The translations under genes and the position numbers were made by a program. Under the pieces are notes generated by a model. The model searched no databases. It had not been told where the DNA came from and was given only the letters and a program-made list of their open reading frames with translations. Shown here piece by piece: positions 25,149-34,858 of a DNA stretch of 64,000 bases. The DNA is from Bacteroidia bacterium (GTDB lineage: Bacteria; Bacteroidota; Bacteroidia; Palsa-965), in assembly GCA_025454955.1 (NCBI GenBank), contig JALONL010000001.1, forward strand, positions 62,001 to 126,000, written 5' to 3'. How positions within the stretch are numbered: position 1 is the stretch's first letter; the number at the start of each line of letters is the position of its first letter.

Positions 25149-25670
25149 TCAGTAGTTTTGAATTTGCTGTGCGTGATAGTATTGCCGGTAATAATTATTC
25201 CATGCCTCGGCATTTTCCCAGGCCCGGCGCGCCATTTCGTTTTGATAAGCCAGCCACAATTGCGCCTGATAATCACTGTTTGTACTGCCGTAATGATTAT
25301 ATCCGTTCCGGTAATACTCGTTTTTCGCTGTGGAAACCTGTGTAAGCGAAAACACAAAATACACCAGCATCACCGCCAGCAAAATCAACATACAGCGATA
25401 CGTCCAGCCCCATTGGCCAGCCGCCAGCAGGTAAATGGTGGCAATGGTTCCTGCGCCCGCAAAAACCCAGTAGAGTATATACACCACCATACGCCCGCCT
25501 TCGTGGCCGGAGGAAGCCCTGTTTACCGAGCTTACCAGTTGCACCGCAAGCAGCCCCAGCATGGTAAACAGGGCCAACGGCGAAAGCACAATGGTGAGCA
25601 TAAAAAACGCAGAGAGCGAGAGCAGCACAGTCTGCATGGTATTTTCGATTTTGATTTGCGCGGTTTTCAT
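25149..25670 (-). CDS. Small membrane protein with tyrosine/asparagine-rich tail (copy B)
   Basis: 173 residues. About four TM helices lie in residues 10-110. A hydrophilic C-terminal tail follows, rich in Tyr, Asn, Gln and Trp (EYYRNGYNHYGSTNSDY, AWENAEAWNNYYRQYYHA). The membrane part has the same spacing as the two neighbours. No family was recognised. It lies 3 bases before the 24756 gene and 20 bases after the next upstream gene. Confidence 0.7.
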   Translation of the reverse strand: MKTAQIKIENTMQTVLLSLSAFFMLTIVLSPLALFTMLGLLAVQLVSSVNRASSGHEGGRMVVYILYWVFAGAGTIATIYLLAAGQWGWTYRCMLILLAVMLVYFVFSLTQVSTAKNEYYRNGYNHYGSTNSDYQAQLWLAYQNEMARRAWENAEAWNNYYRQYYHAQQIQNY

Positions 25671-25690
25671 GGCTTTCGTTTTTGCGTGAA

Positions 25691-26089
25691 TTACTTTATC
25701 ATTTCGGCCAGGCGGTGCTGTTGGGTTTCTTCGCTTACTGCGTATTTCTCTTCACCCAGCTGTATATAGTACCAGATGGCAAGGGGAAGCGAAAGCAGCA
25801 TCATGGAAAGAAAAATGGCATCGTCCATATTCATTATCCAGATGATACCATTAATCACCGCCCACAGCCCTACCATTATCCAGTAACTGCTGAATGTGCG
25901 GCGATGCCATTTTGATTGGTTAAACTCAAATGCGGTGCGTATTCCGGCGCTGAGCAATTGCAGAATGGCCAATGCGGGAAAAAGTACCATAAGCAACATC
26001 CAGCCCACCAGGCTTATTCCTGCAATACCAATAAGAACGAGCAGCGTCAGTTGCAGAACTCTGTCGGTTAATTTCAGCGAGTCTTTCAT
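25691..26089 (-). CDS. Small membrane protein, four helices (copy C)
   Basis: 132 residues with four TM segments and a short charged N-terminus (MKDSLKLTDRV) and C-terminus. It is likely related to the 24756 protein (shared LAIWYYIQLGEE-type ending). It is the first structural gene after the GbsR-type regulator, 65 bases away. Probably an inner-membrane component of the same unknown process. Confidence 0.7.
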   Translation of the reverse strand: MKDSLKLTDRVLQLTLLVLIGIAGISLVGWMLLMVLFPALAILQLLSAGIRTAFEFNQSKWHRRTFSSYWIMVGLWAVINGIIWIMNMDDAIFLSMMLLSLPLAIWYYIQLGEEKYAVSEETQQHRLAEMIK

Positions 26090-26154
26090 GTCGTTTCGTT
26101 TTTATGTGAGTTATTATACTTTCAATATTTATTGAAATATTTTGGCAAATTTTT

Positions 26155-26661
26155 TTAGCGCATGAGTTTCATGATGGCACCAAGAAACCAGTTCTCATCG
26201 GCCTTAATCATAGTGTCGAGGGTTTTGTCGGCTTTGGTGCCGAGTTTGTAAATGCCTTCCACGGTATCGGAAAATGCTTTTGCATTTCGGTCGCCTTTGG
26301 CCACTTCTACTTCGCGCAGGGCTTCGAGGGCCGAGAGCATGGGTTCGAGTTCGCGTTTGCGGCGTTCTTTGGCCACCTGGCGGAATACTTTCCAGATGTC
26401 TTTTTCGGCCACGAAAAACTCTTTGCGTTCGCCGGGGCGGAGTTCTTTTTGCACCAGGCCCCAGTCTATGAGTGCGCGCACGTTTAAATTGGCATTTCCG
26501 CGCGATATGCTGAGTTGTTCCATGATTTCCTCGGCGCTCAGTGCATCAGGCGAAATGAGCAGCAGGGCATGTACCTGCGCCATCGTGCGGCTTATTCCCC
26601 AGCTCGATCCGAGGGTGCCCCAGGCCTGTATGAACTTTTCTTTTGCTTCGTCGAGTTTCAT
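26155..26661 (-). CDS. GbsR/MarR family transcriptional regulator
   Basis: 168 residues. The winged-helix domain spans residues 10-95: WGTLGSSWGISRTMAQVHALLLISPDALSAEEIM, then LSISRGNANLNVRALIDWGLV as recognition helix and wing. A C-terminal helical region of about 70 residues may dimerise or bind ligand. GbsR-type proteins usually repress their own operon. The promoter just upstream carries three matching half-sites (26682-26706), which supports autoregulation. It heads the minus-strand operon down to 22317. Confidence 0.92.
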   Translation of the reverse strand: MKLDEAKEKFIQAWGTLGSSWGISRTMAQVHALLLISPDALSAEEIMEQLSISRGNANLNVRALIDWGLVQKELRPGERKEFFVAEKDIWKVFRQVAKERRKRELEPMLSALEALREVEVAKGDRNAKAFSDTVEGIYKLGTKADKTLDTMIKADENWFLGAIMKLMR

Positions 26662-26665
26662 GAGT

Positions 26666-26695
26666 CAAATGTAAAAACGTTTTTTGAACTTTCAA
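26666..26695 (-). promoter_or_regulatory. Promoter of the GbsR-type operon (-33 TTG, N19, -7 TACATTTG)
   Basis: On the minus strand TTG (26695-26693) is followed 19 bases later by TACATTTG (26673-26666). This matches the Bacteroidota consensus TTG-N19-TAnnTTTG. The -7 element ends 4 bases before the ATG at 26661, so the transcript should be leaderless or nearly so. Confidence 0.75.
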
Positions 26696-26706
26696 AACTT
26701 TTTGAA
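26682..26706. promoter_or_regulatory. Three-half-site operator overlapping the -33 element
   Basis: TTTTGAA-CT-TTCAAAA-CT-TTTTGAA: three 7-base half-sites in alternating orientation with 2-base spacers, forming two overlapping perfect palindromes. They cover the -33 TTG of the promoter. Most likely bound by the GbsR-type regulator (inference). Confidence 0.65.
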
Positions 26707-26831
26707 AATTAATTTTTCGCCGGAAAAATTTTCCCGGAGAAAAATGGCCAGAGAGGGGTGTGTTCCTGAAAATAACATCGTGGCAAATGCCCCTGAAACT
26801 AATTGCGCGAAACAGGCACGGAAAGAAAACC

Positions 26832-26861
26832 AAAGCGGCGGCCTTTTCAGGCCGCCGCTTT
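26832..26861 (-). terminator. Terminator of the T9SS type B gene
   Basis: Perfect 13-bp stem (26832-26844 with 26849-26861) with a TTTC loop, 23 bases after the gene's stop codon. An A-rich stretch at 26820-26829 gives T residues on the minus strand. Confidence 0.8.
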
Positions 26862-26884
26862 GAGAATATGGTATGGTTTATCGT

Positions 26885-29845
26885 TTACGGACGCTCCTTG
26901 AGCAAATGCACGAAGCTGGCAAAGTTGTAGGTTTCCTCGTCGTAACCCACGGCTGTGATGGTGTAGTAATACACACCGTCCTCGGCCATGTTGCCTGCCG
27001 CGGTTAAGCCGTTCCACACGGTAACCTGCTGCTGGCCGCCGGGAAGGCCATCCACATTGCCTTCGTAAATTTTGTTGCCCCAGCGGTTGAAGATGAGTAC
27101 GTTGATGCTCTTCACCGCATTTACATCGAGCTGGAACTCGTCGTTACGGCCATCGGCATTGGGCGAGAATACGTTGGGGATAATAATCTGAGCCTGTTCT
27201 ACCACGGTAATTACAATGGTGGTAACCACTTCGCAGCCCTGAATATCATTCCAACCTGAGAGAAACACGGTATAAACACCGGGTGAGGTGTACACGAATG
27301 ACGGGTTCTGCTGGTTTGATGATGTTTGAAGGCTGTCGCCAAAGTTCCATGCGAAGTTGTTTACTCCCGGCGATACAATTGCCCCAAAGTTTACTGTAAG
27401 CGGAGCCACGCCAAAAATGGTGCTTGCCGTGGCCTGAACAGTGGCGTTGTTTATGGTGTTAATGGTTACCGGGCCGCTGTTTACACAACCGTTGGCATCG
27501 GTAGTCACTACGTTGTAGGTGCCGCCGGGGAGACCGGTAATGGGCAAGCTGTTGTAGGTCTGGCTATTTACCTGATAGGTAAACGGCCCTGTGCCTGCAA
27601 TTACAGCCTGCTGGGTAATGGTTCCGGTGCTGTCGCCGCAGTTGGACGGGGTGGTTTCCATGTACACTTCGGGCAGCGGCAGAATGGTGATGTTTACCAC
27701 GGCGGTATCGGTACAGCCGTTTGCATCGGTGCCAATTACTGTGTAGGAAGTGTTGTTGGGCGGGTTGGCAGAAGTCTGGCCCGAGTTCGGGTTGCCGAGG
27801 CCCACGGTGGGAATCCACTGGAAGTTAGCCGCACCGGCTGCAGTGAGCGTGGTGCTGGAGCCCTGACAAACTGTATTGTCGGTGGTTGTTGCCGTAACGG
27901 TGGGCAGCGAGAATACGGTTACCTGCACCACGTCGGTTGAAATACATCCGTTGGGCGATGTAACGGTAATGGTGTAGTTCGACGGGTTGAGTGTGGGCTG
28001 AATAGTGATGCTCGGGTTGGTGGACGAACCCACAATGGCCGGGCCTGCCCACGAGTAGCTGGAACCAACTGCCTGCGGGGGTACACCAATTGTTCCCTGT
28101 GTGCCTGAACAAACGGAGAAGTCGGGGCCGGCGGTGATGGACTGCACGGGGTCAACCACTACGGTAACTGTGTCGGTATCTAAGCAACCGTTGGTGTTTG
28201 CGGTTACGATATACGTGGTAGTTACAAGCGGGTTAACGGTGTAGGTGGCTCCGGTAAAGGGGCCGGGTGTCCAGGTAAAGGTGGTGCTGCTTTGCGCCGA
28301 GGCGGTGAGTATGGATGTTCCGCCTGCACAGATGGGGCTGGCCGAGGCCGTGGCAGTTACCTGTGGTGGTGCGGTTACGGTTACGGTTACAAATGCAGTG
28401 TCGGTACAGCCCGCTCCGTTGGTGCCCACCAGTGTGTAGGTGGTGGTTACCGTGGGGTTGGCTGTGGCGTTGGCCTGTGTGTTGGAGCCGAGAATGCCCG
28501 ACGATGGCTGCCAGTTGTAACTCATGCCCGGCTGGCCGGTGGCAATAAGTATGGTTTGTGCGCCTGCGCAAATGCTTACGTTGGGACTGGCTGTTACCTG
28601 CGCGGGTGCCACAAATACGGTTACCTGATCCTGATCGTCGCAGCCAAGAGCGTTGGCCACGGTGAGGGTGTAGGTGGTAGTGGACGGCGGGGTAACGTTA
28701 ATGGTGCTGGTTGTCTGGCTGGTTGACCAGTTGTAGGTGGTGCCGCCCGAACCATTAAGTGTGGCGGTGCCGCCGGGACAAATGGTAATGTCGGGTCCTG
28801 CGTTGGCTGTGGGCGCGGGGCTCACGGTAACCGGAATAATGTTGGATACAGCAGTACCGCAGCCGGTGCCGTTTGGCCAGCCCGTGCCGGTAACAATGGC
28901 CTGATAGAAAAGTGTGGAGTTGATAGGCCCGGTGTTGTAGGTAGGCGAAGTGGCTCCGGCAATGGTAAAGAATGTATTGGGCAGGCCGGTTGTGGATACG
29001 TACCATTGCAGGTTAGGCGAAGTGTTGCCCTGAAGCAGAATCTGTGAGGTATCGCCGGCGCAAATGATGTTTGGGTTTGACGAGGCCACACCGGCAATGG
29101 GCGGGGGGCCTACGGTAATGCCCACGGTATCGTCGGCAGAGGTAATGGTTACGCAGCCACCGGTTACGGTTACGGTGTAGGTAATGTTGGTAGCGCCAAC
29201 TACAATTTGCGGGTTCTGCTGGTTGGGCGAGCCAATGATGCCCGAAACCGGAGCCCAGGAATACTGGAAGGTGGCACCGGGGCAACCGCCGGCAATGTTT
29301 GCCTGAAGCTGAATCACGTCGCCGGGGCAGCCTGCATACAAACCTGCGCTGCTGGCCTGAATAGTGGTAACCGGCGGTGAGCCGGGTGTGGTAAATGATA
29401 TGGGTGCCGACCAGGTGCCTTGCGAGTTGACCTCTACAAACTCCCTTATTCGGAAGAAATAAGTGGTTCCCGGGCATAACTGGGCGTATGGAATGAAAAT
29501 CGGGAAGTAGGGCTCAAGCACGCAGGCTTCGGCGGCCGGAGGGTTAAGCGTGGAATGATACCACGGGTTGGTACCCCAGAGCGGAGAGTTGGGAGGCGGT
29601 GGTGTACCCAGAAATGATGTGGGCGAACAGGCTACCTCCACTTCCATCCAGTAAGGGCCGCAGCCGCAGGTGGAGGGGTCGGAATTACCGTTAATGGTAA
29701 GCCCGGTGGGTGAGGTTGTGGTTACCACATTAAGAATGGGCAACGCGTGGCAGGCTTTTGCCTGTTGGGCTGCTCCGAAAAGCAATGCCATCAACATTAG
29801 CAAAGGAAGAAGAAGCCGCCTTGAGGGTTTGTAAGGGTGTTTCAT
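26885..29845 (-). CDS. T9SS type B (gliding motility-associated C-terminal) surface protein
   Basis: 986 residues. The signal peptide ends at QQAKA. The N-terminal 200 residues contain a fibronectin-like region with several cysteines. Seven or so Ig-like repeats follow with patterns such as ITICPGGTATLNGSGGTTYNW and VTVTAPPQVTAT. A PKD domain lies near residue 840 (FAWNFGDSLQTSSNQQNPSF). The C-terminal sorting domain contains IIPNVFSPNADGRNDEF and VLIFNRWGNKIYEG (the CHU/T9SS type B signature). It is probably a large adhesin or matrix protein on the cell surface. No enzyme domain was seen. Confidence 0.92.
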   Translation of the reverse strand: MKHPYKPSRRLLLPLLMLMALLFGAAQQAKACHALPILNVVTTTSPTGLTINGNSDPSTCGCGPYWMEVEVACSPTSFLGTPPPPNSPLWGTNPWYHSTLNPPAAEACVLEPYFPIFIPYAQLCPGTTYFFRIREFVEVNSQGTWSAPISFTTPGSPPVTTIQASSAGLYAGCPGDVIQLQANIAGGCPGATFQYSWAPVSGIIGSPNQQNPQIVVGATNITYTVTVTGGCVTITSADDTVGITVGPPPIAGVASSNPNIICAGDTSQILLQGNTSPNLQWYVSTTGLPNTFFTIAGATSPTYNTGPINSTLFYQAIVTGTGWPNGTGCGTAVSNIIPVTVSPAPTANAGPDITICPGGTATLNGSGGTTYNWSTSQTTSTINVTPPSTTTYTLTVANALGCDDQDQVTVFVAPAQVTASPNVSICAGAQTILIATGQPGMSYNWQPSSGILGSNTQANATANPTVTTTYTLVGTNGAGCTDTAFVTVTVTAPPQVTATASASPICAGGTSILTASAQSSTTFTWTPGPFTGATYTVNPLVTTTYIVTANTNGCLDTDTVTVVVDPVQSITAGPDFSVCSGTQGTIGVPPQAVGSSYSWAGPAIVGSSTNPSITIQPTLNPSNYTITVTSPNGCISTDVVQVTVFSLPTVTATTTDNTVCQGSSTTLTAAGAANFQWIPTVGLGNPNSGQTSANPPNNTSYTVIGTDANGCTDTAVVNITILPLPEVYMETTPSNCGDSTGTITQQAVIAGTGPFTYQVNSQTYNSLPITGLPGGTYNVVTTDANGCVNSGPVTINTINNATVQATASTIFGVAPLTVNFGAIVSPGVNNFAWNFGDSLQTSSNQQNPSFVYTSPGVYTVFLSGWNDIQGCEVVTTIVITVVEQAQIIIPNVFSPNADGRNDEFQLDVNAVKSINVLIFNRWGNKIYEGNVDGLPGGQQQVTVWNGLTAAGNMAEDGVYYYTITAVGYDEETYNFASFVHLLKERP

Positions 29846-30062
29846 GTGTGTTTTTTTTGCCGATAAATACCAGGCCCATGCCTTGAGCCCACGTACCTAT
29901 AACTACAAAACAAAGAAAAGTTTCTGATTTTTTGTTAACAAATATAGAAAAATCGGGATACAAATCTTAGTCATTAGCCCTACTTTTATCCACACCTCTC
30001 TATTAAAACTCTCCCCCTGCCTCTTTTTCAATTATTGCCTTTATTCATTTTGCATACTTGTA

Positions 30063-32387
30063 ATGGCTAAAAAAAAACTAAAACAACGCCATCTTTTCGA
30101 AGAAATTCTTGAAGTACTTAACAGTCATCCGGGCAAAGCCTGGAACTATAAACAGCTTGGTGCGGCTCTGGGAATTACCAGTCAGGAGGAGCGGCAGTCG
30201 CTCATTGTGCTGCTCGACGATTTCACCAAAAAAGGATTGGCCGAAGAAGTGGAACGCGGCAAATTCCGCAGCAAAACTTCGTCGCGCATGGTGCAGGGCC
30301 GGGTTGACATGACCCAGTCGGGCGCGGCTTACGTAATTCCCGAAGAAGGCGGCGAAGATGTGTTTGTACCTGCCCGCTTTACCAACGGTGCTTTTCATGG
30401 CGACATTGTTTCGGCCAAGGTGTTTCACCGCAAACGGGGCGACGGCCGCGAGGAAGGCGAAATTATCGACATTGTTTCGCGCGCACGGAGCGAGTTTGTG
30501 GGCACGCTGCATATCGAGCCGCGGGTGGCTTTTCTGGTACCAGATAATCGGAAATTGCCGGATTTTCTAATTCCAAAAGACAAAATCGGCAAAGCCACCG
30601 AAGGGCAAAAAGTGGTGGTGCGCCTCCTTGCCTGGGAAGATCCCTCAGACCTTCCGCACGGCGAAGTGGTGGCCGTGCTGGGCAATGCCGGTGATAACAA
30701 CACCGAAATGCACGCCATTATGGTGGAATATGGCCTGCCCTGGAAATTTCCGGCCGATGTGGAGAAAATGGCCGACCGCATTCCCACCGAAATTACAGCT
30801 GACGAAATTGCCCGCCGCCGCGATTTCAGAAACGTGACCACATTTACCATCGACCCGGTGGACGCAAAAGATTTCGACGATGCACTTTCTGTACGCAAAC
30901 TCGAAAACGGGCACTGGGAAGTGGGCGTGCATATTGCCGACGTGTCGCACTACATGAAGCCCGGTTCCATTATCGACAAGGAAGCGGTGGAGCGTGCCAC
31001 CTCGGTGTATCTGGTTGACCGTGTGGTGCCCATGCTGCCCGAAATACTTTCGAATTTTGTGTGTTCGCTGCGGCCCAATGAAGATAAGCTCACTTTCTCG
31101 GCGGTGTTTGAACTTGACGAACACGCGGTGATTCATAACGAGTGGTTCGGGCGCACGGTTATACATTCGGTACGGCGCTATGCCTACGAAGAAGTGCAGG
31201 AAATACTCGAAGGTAAGCCCGGCGATTTCCGCGAAGAACTTTTGCTGCTCGACAAATTGGCCAAGAAGCTGCGCGATGAGCGTATGAAAAACGGCTCCAT
31301 TACGTTCGACCGCGAGGAGGTGAAATTTCATCTCGATGAGCAGGGCAATCCTACCGGAGTGTATTTTAAAGTGATGAAAGATTCGAACCAGCTTATCGAA
31401 GATTTCATGCTGCTGGCCAACCGCCGTGTGGCCGAATTTGTAACGCTTCGCCGCCGCGCGGGCGAAACGGCCGATGAAAAGAAAAAACGCGTACACGATT
31501 TGCGCCGTCCGTATGTATATCGTGTACACGCCGCACCCGATCCGCAGCGCGTAAAAGAGTTTTCGGAATTTGTGGGCACGTTTGGCTACAAACTCCAAAC
31601 GGGCAACGAGCAACTCATTTCGCGCTCGCTCAACAAACTGCTGAGTGAGGTAAAAGACAAGCCCGAGGCCAATATGATTGAAACCCTGGCCATACGCGCC
31701 ATGGCCAAAGCCATTTATACTACCGATAATATTGGCCACTACGGCTTAGGTTTTAAGTATTACACGCATTTCACCTCGCCCATTCGCCGCTATCCCGATG
31801 TGCTGGCGCACCGCCTGCTGCAGTTTTATCTGGATTCGGATGCGGGCCGCAAATCGGACGAAAAGCCGATGGACACGGCCGAACTTGAGCAGCTTTGCAA
31901 ACACAGCTCCGACCGCGAAAAAATGGCGGCTGAGGCCGAGCGTTCTTCCATTAAGTACAAGCAGGTGCAGTTTCTGCAGGACAAAATTGGCGGACTGTTT
32001 GACGGTATTGTGTCGGGCGTAACGGAGTTTGGTTTCTTTGTGGAACTGGCCGATAACAAGTGCGAGGGCATGGTACACATCAGAACGTTGACCGACGACC
32101 GTTACTTTTTTGAGCAGGAGCGTTATTGTTTGCGCGGGTTACGCAATGGCCGCAGTTTTTCGCTTGGCGACAAGGTGCGCATTGTGGTAAAAACCGCCGA
32201 CCTGATTAAGAAACAACTTGATTTCGAACTGGCCGATATGCCTGCCAAAACTTCGTTGGGCAGCGGCAGCGGATTTCGGATTACTTCGCAGTGGGATGAA
32301 ACACGACCGAGAAAAAGCGGCGGTAAAGGCGATAAGGGCGGGCGGCCTAAGTCGGGCAAGAGCAGTAAGGGCGGCAAGCGGCGGTAG
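30063..32387 (+). CDS. rnr: Ribonuclease R
   Basis: 774-residue 3'-5' exoribonuclease that degrades structured RNA. Order: N-terminal winged helix (RHLFEEILEVLNSHPGKAW to about residue 75), cold-shock/OB domains (80-230), RNB catalytic domain beginning at about 255 (FTIDPVDAKDFDDALSV, whose aspartates bind the metals; HIADVSHYM; later YTHFTSPIRRYPDVLAHR), an S1 domain at about 645-725 (GIVSGVTEFGFFVELADNKCEGMV), and a basic Lys/Gly-rich tail. All key aspartates are present. The next plus-strand frame begins inside its 3' end. Confidence 0.96.
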   Translation: MAKKKLKQRHLFEEILEVLNSHPGKAWNYKQLGAALGITSQEERQSLIVLLDDFTKKGLAEEVERGKFRSKTSSRMVQGRVDMTQSGAAYVIPEEGGEDVFVPARFTNGAFHGDIVSAKVFHRKRGDGREEGEIIDIVSRARSEFVGTLHIEPRVAFLVPDNRKLPDFLIPKDKIGKATEGQKVVVRLLAWEDPSDLPHGEVVAVLGNAGDNNTEMHAIMVEYGLPWKFPADVEKMADRIPTEITADEIARRRDFRNVTTFTIDPVDAKDFDDALSVRKLENGHWEVGVHIADVSHYMKPGSIIDKEAVERATSVYLVDRVVPMLPEILSNFVCSLRPNEDKLTFSAVFELDEHAVIHNEWFGRTVIHSVRRYAYEEVQEILEGKPGDFREELLLLDKLAKKLRDERMKNGSITFDREEVKFHLDEQGNPTGVYFKVMKDSNQLIEDFMLLANRRVAEFVTLRRRAGETADEKKKRVHDLRRPYVYRVHAAPDPQRVKEFSEFVGTFGYKLQTGNEQLISRSLNKLLSEVKDKPEANMIETLAIRAMAKAIYTTDNIGHYGLGFKYYTHFTSPIRRYPDVLAHRLLQFYLDSDAGRKSDEKPMDTAELEQLCKHSSDREKMAAEAERSSIKYKQVQFLQDKIGGLFDGIVSGVTEFGFFVELADNKCEGMVHIRTLTDDRYFFEQERYCLRGLRNGRSFSLGDKVRIVVKTADLIKKQLDFELADMPAKTSLGSGSGFRITSQWDETRPRKSGGKGDKGGRPKSGKSSKGGKRR

Positions 32388-34731
32388 GCTTGCTGCTGTT
32401 TGGTTTTTTATTGTGTTTTGTGGTTTGCTTTTTCCTCATGGGTCTTTGTTTTGGCAGGAGCGGGATTCGTTGGTAACCGACAGCGTAGTTTTGCCCGTTG
32501 CCCCGAAAAAAAACCGTGCGGCTTTTGTTTCTCTCAAGTGGCGATACGCCGGGCGTAATGTAAACGGGCTGGCTCTGCACGGTGTTTCCGATTATTATGG
32601 ACAAAACACTTCGGGTTACCGGATAAATGGCGTTTCGCTTAGTTTTAGTGGTGGCGCAAGACTACTAAATGGCATTGCTATTGATGTGGGTCTGCTAAAT
32701 ACCCACCATACAGTAAACGGAATATTAATTCAACCCCTGTTTTCTTCTGCAATCCATTTGCGCGGTTTTGCCGGGGCGTGTGTGTTTAGTGATTTTGATA
32801 CACTTGATGGTGTTGCCTTGTTCTCGGTTTTTGCCTTTCACAATCATTTGCGTGGCATTTCGTGTGCGGGTTTCTGGCAAACAGGCACAACCGGTAATGG
32901 TGTTTCAATTAGTGGAATCGGCCATCGGTATGATGATGCGTTTTGTGGTGCTGCCGCCTGTGGCTTTGTGGGTTTATACGACGGTTTGTTCAGGGGCGTC
33001 ACAGTTTCAGGTGTCTCCAATAAGTTTTCGGAAAACGCTTCTGGTGTTGCCTTTTCCGGAATATACAATTATGCTTCACAAGGGTTTTCGGGTATTTCGG
33101 CAGCGCTGTGGCGCAATAAAAGTCTGGAGCAGTTCAACGGCTTGCAGGCCGGAGTGTTCTGCCGTTCAGAGAGGCTTGCCGGTGTTCAGGCCGGTTTAAT
33201 TAATCGAAGCAACCGCGTTTCAGGTGTTCAGTTTGGGCTTATCAATATTATTCATTCGAACCCGAAAGGGCGGCGGGTTTTGCCTATTGTAAACTGGTGC
33301 TTTTCTTCGTTAAACGCCACCCTTGTTTTTTCTGAAGGCGACAGCCTTTTCTGCTATAAAATATATCGTCACGACGGTGTGCTTCAACATAAATATTACC
33401 TGAAAAACGGACTCCTGCACGGGCGGGAGCAATATTTTCTGGATAAGAAACGCATTGAAAAGGAAATAAACTGGTACAATGGCAAAAAGCATGGCTGGGA
33501 GTGTGATTATATGGATCCGGACAAAACAGCCTTGTTCTGGAGCAGCGACAGCCTTTTAATTACAAAGCATACAATTGTGATTCCGCTCAGGATAGAGCAT
33601 CTTTCCGGCGATTGGTTTTTAGAGGAGCATACCAGTGGAAAACGGGTTATTTATCTCGTGCGTGATGATTACAGAGACACGATAAACTGTTCAATAAACG
33701 GTGTCAGAAACAACGATCATTATCTGGGGCGGGTTGGTAATGCAATTATGTATGGGCGTTTTAATAATGGTGAAATTACGGGCATTTACGTGCAGTCTTC
33801 CCGGGGCAAAAAATATTTTGGAACAATTGAGAAATCTTTTCCTTCCAATTATTCCGCCCAAATAATTATCAGGGAAAAAGACCTTTTTGCGTACGACCAA
33901 TATTCTTCTGATGCCGCAAGCTACATTTATCGTTTTTTCCCGCCAGACAGCCGGATTACTCTTTCGGTAAAAAATACTTCCGGCACACTTCTCTATTCGA
34001 ACTGCCTTATATATGGCCCCAATAGCATGGTTCGTTCCGATTCTGCTTGCCAGTATTTCAGAATGGAAAAATGGAACCAGGGGGAAAAAATACATTACTG
34101 GAATCACGATTCGGTGAAGGGTTATTACAGCAATTCGCGCATGGCATTCAGGCAATTACTAACCTCAGAAATAAAGAAAGATTCTGTTTCTGCAGCATCT
34201 TCTGTGGTTACTTCATCTCTGGCTATTTTCTACAAAAACCAACAATGTGCAGTTTACCAGACAAAAGACACATTGCTGATATACGATAAGCACGGCAAAC
34301 TGATACAGAAGCAGTATAAAGATTCTGTAACACTGTTTCGTAAAGATGGCAGTGAGTTTTTGTTTTGCAGGCCGGGATACAGAAAATACACCGACAAAAA
34401 AGGCCGCATTATTGCCGAGCGTAGAGGTGATTCGCTTTTTAAATATGATGCTGCCGGCAAACGAATTTATTTTGCCTGCATTGAAAACGATTCGATCAGT
34501 ATATATAATGCCGGCAACGGTTTGCTGATGTTTTCGGGGAAAACGTTTTCCTGCCCACACGATTCCTTTTACATTATCGAGTCCGGAGAGATTGAATCAG
34601 AAACAGAGGTGGTATTTCTTTTGTATGATGAAAAAAGTCTCTTATACTATCATGGCAGCAAATCTATTCGCTTATACAAGGTAAAAGAATACATTGATCC
34701 TCTTTTCCCTTTCCCTAAAATTGGTGATTAA
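32296..34731 (+). CDS. Surface repeat protein (LA_2272-like) with MORN-like C-terminal half
   Basis: About 811 residues from ATG 32296; the start is uncertain. That ATG overlaps rnr by 92 bases and gives a long basic leader before the signal-like segment LAAVWFFIVFCGLLFPHGS; a GTG at 32413 gives a shorter one. The N-terminal half has about a dozen repeats of the form NGLALHGVSDYYG, LNGIAIDVGLLN, FSGISAALW, FNGLQAGVF, SGVQFGLINI, as in LA_2272-type surface repeat proteins. The middle has a MORN/YwqK-like motif (YYLKNGLLHGREQYF, INWYNGKKHGWECDY). The last 190 residues are related to the next protein. Function unknown. Confidence 0.72.
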   Translation: MKHDREKAAVKAIRAGGLSRARAVRAASGGRLAAVWFFIVFCGLLFPHGSLFWQERDSLVTDSVVLPVAPKKNRAAFVSLKWRYAGRNVNGLALHGVSDYYGQNTSGYRINGVSLSFSGGARLLNGIAIDVGLLNTHHTVNGILIQPLFSSAIHLRGFAGACVFSDFDTLDGVALFSVFAFHNHLRGISCAGFWQTGTTGNGVSISGIGHRYDDAFCGAAACGFVGLYDGLFRGVTVSGVSNKFSENASGVAFSGIYNYASQGFSGISAALWRNKSLEQFNGLQAGVFCRSERLAGVQAGLINRSNRVSGVQFGLINIIHSNPKGRRVLPIVNWCFSSLNATLVFSEGDSLFCYKIYRHDGVLQHKYYLKNGLLHGREQYFLDKKRIEKEINWYNGKKHGWECDYMDPDKTALFWSSDSLLITKHTIVIPLRIEHLSGDWFLEEHTSGKRVIYLVRDDYRDTINCSINGVRNNDHYLGRVGNAIMYGRFNNGEITGIYVQSSRGKKYFGTIEKSFPSNYSAQIIIREKDLFAYDQYSSDAASYIYRFFPPDSRITLSVKNTSGTLLYSNCLIYGPNSMVRSDSACQYFRMEKWNQGEKIHYWNHDSVKGYYSNSRMAFRQLLTSEIKKDSVSAASSVVTSSLAIFYKNQQCAVYQTKDTLLIYDKHGKLIQKQYKDSVTLFRKDGSEFLFCRPGYRKYTDKKGRIIAERRGDSLFKYDAAGKRIYFACIENDSISIYNAGNGLLMFSGKTFSCPHDSFYIIESGEIESETEVVFLLYDEKSLLYYHGSKSIRLYKVKEYIDPLFPFPKIGD

Positions 34732-34858
34732 TTTATAGCCGGTTAATTGTATTTTCTTCTGTTTCCTTATAGCTTTAATGATTATGTGCAGATCGACGTT
34801 GATAAAAGCTGTTGCCAAAATCAGGGCCGGAGCGGAAAGCGGCGGCAACAGTGCTGTA

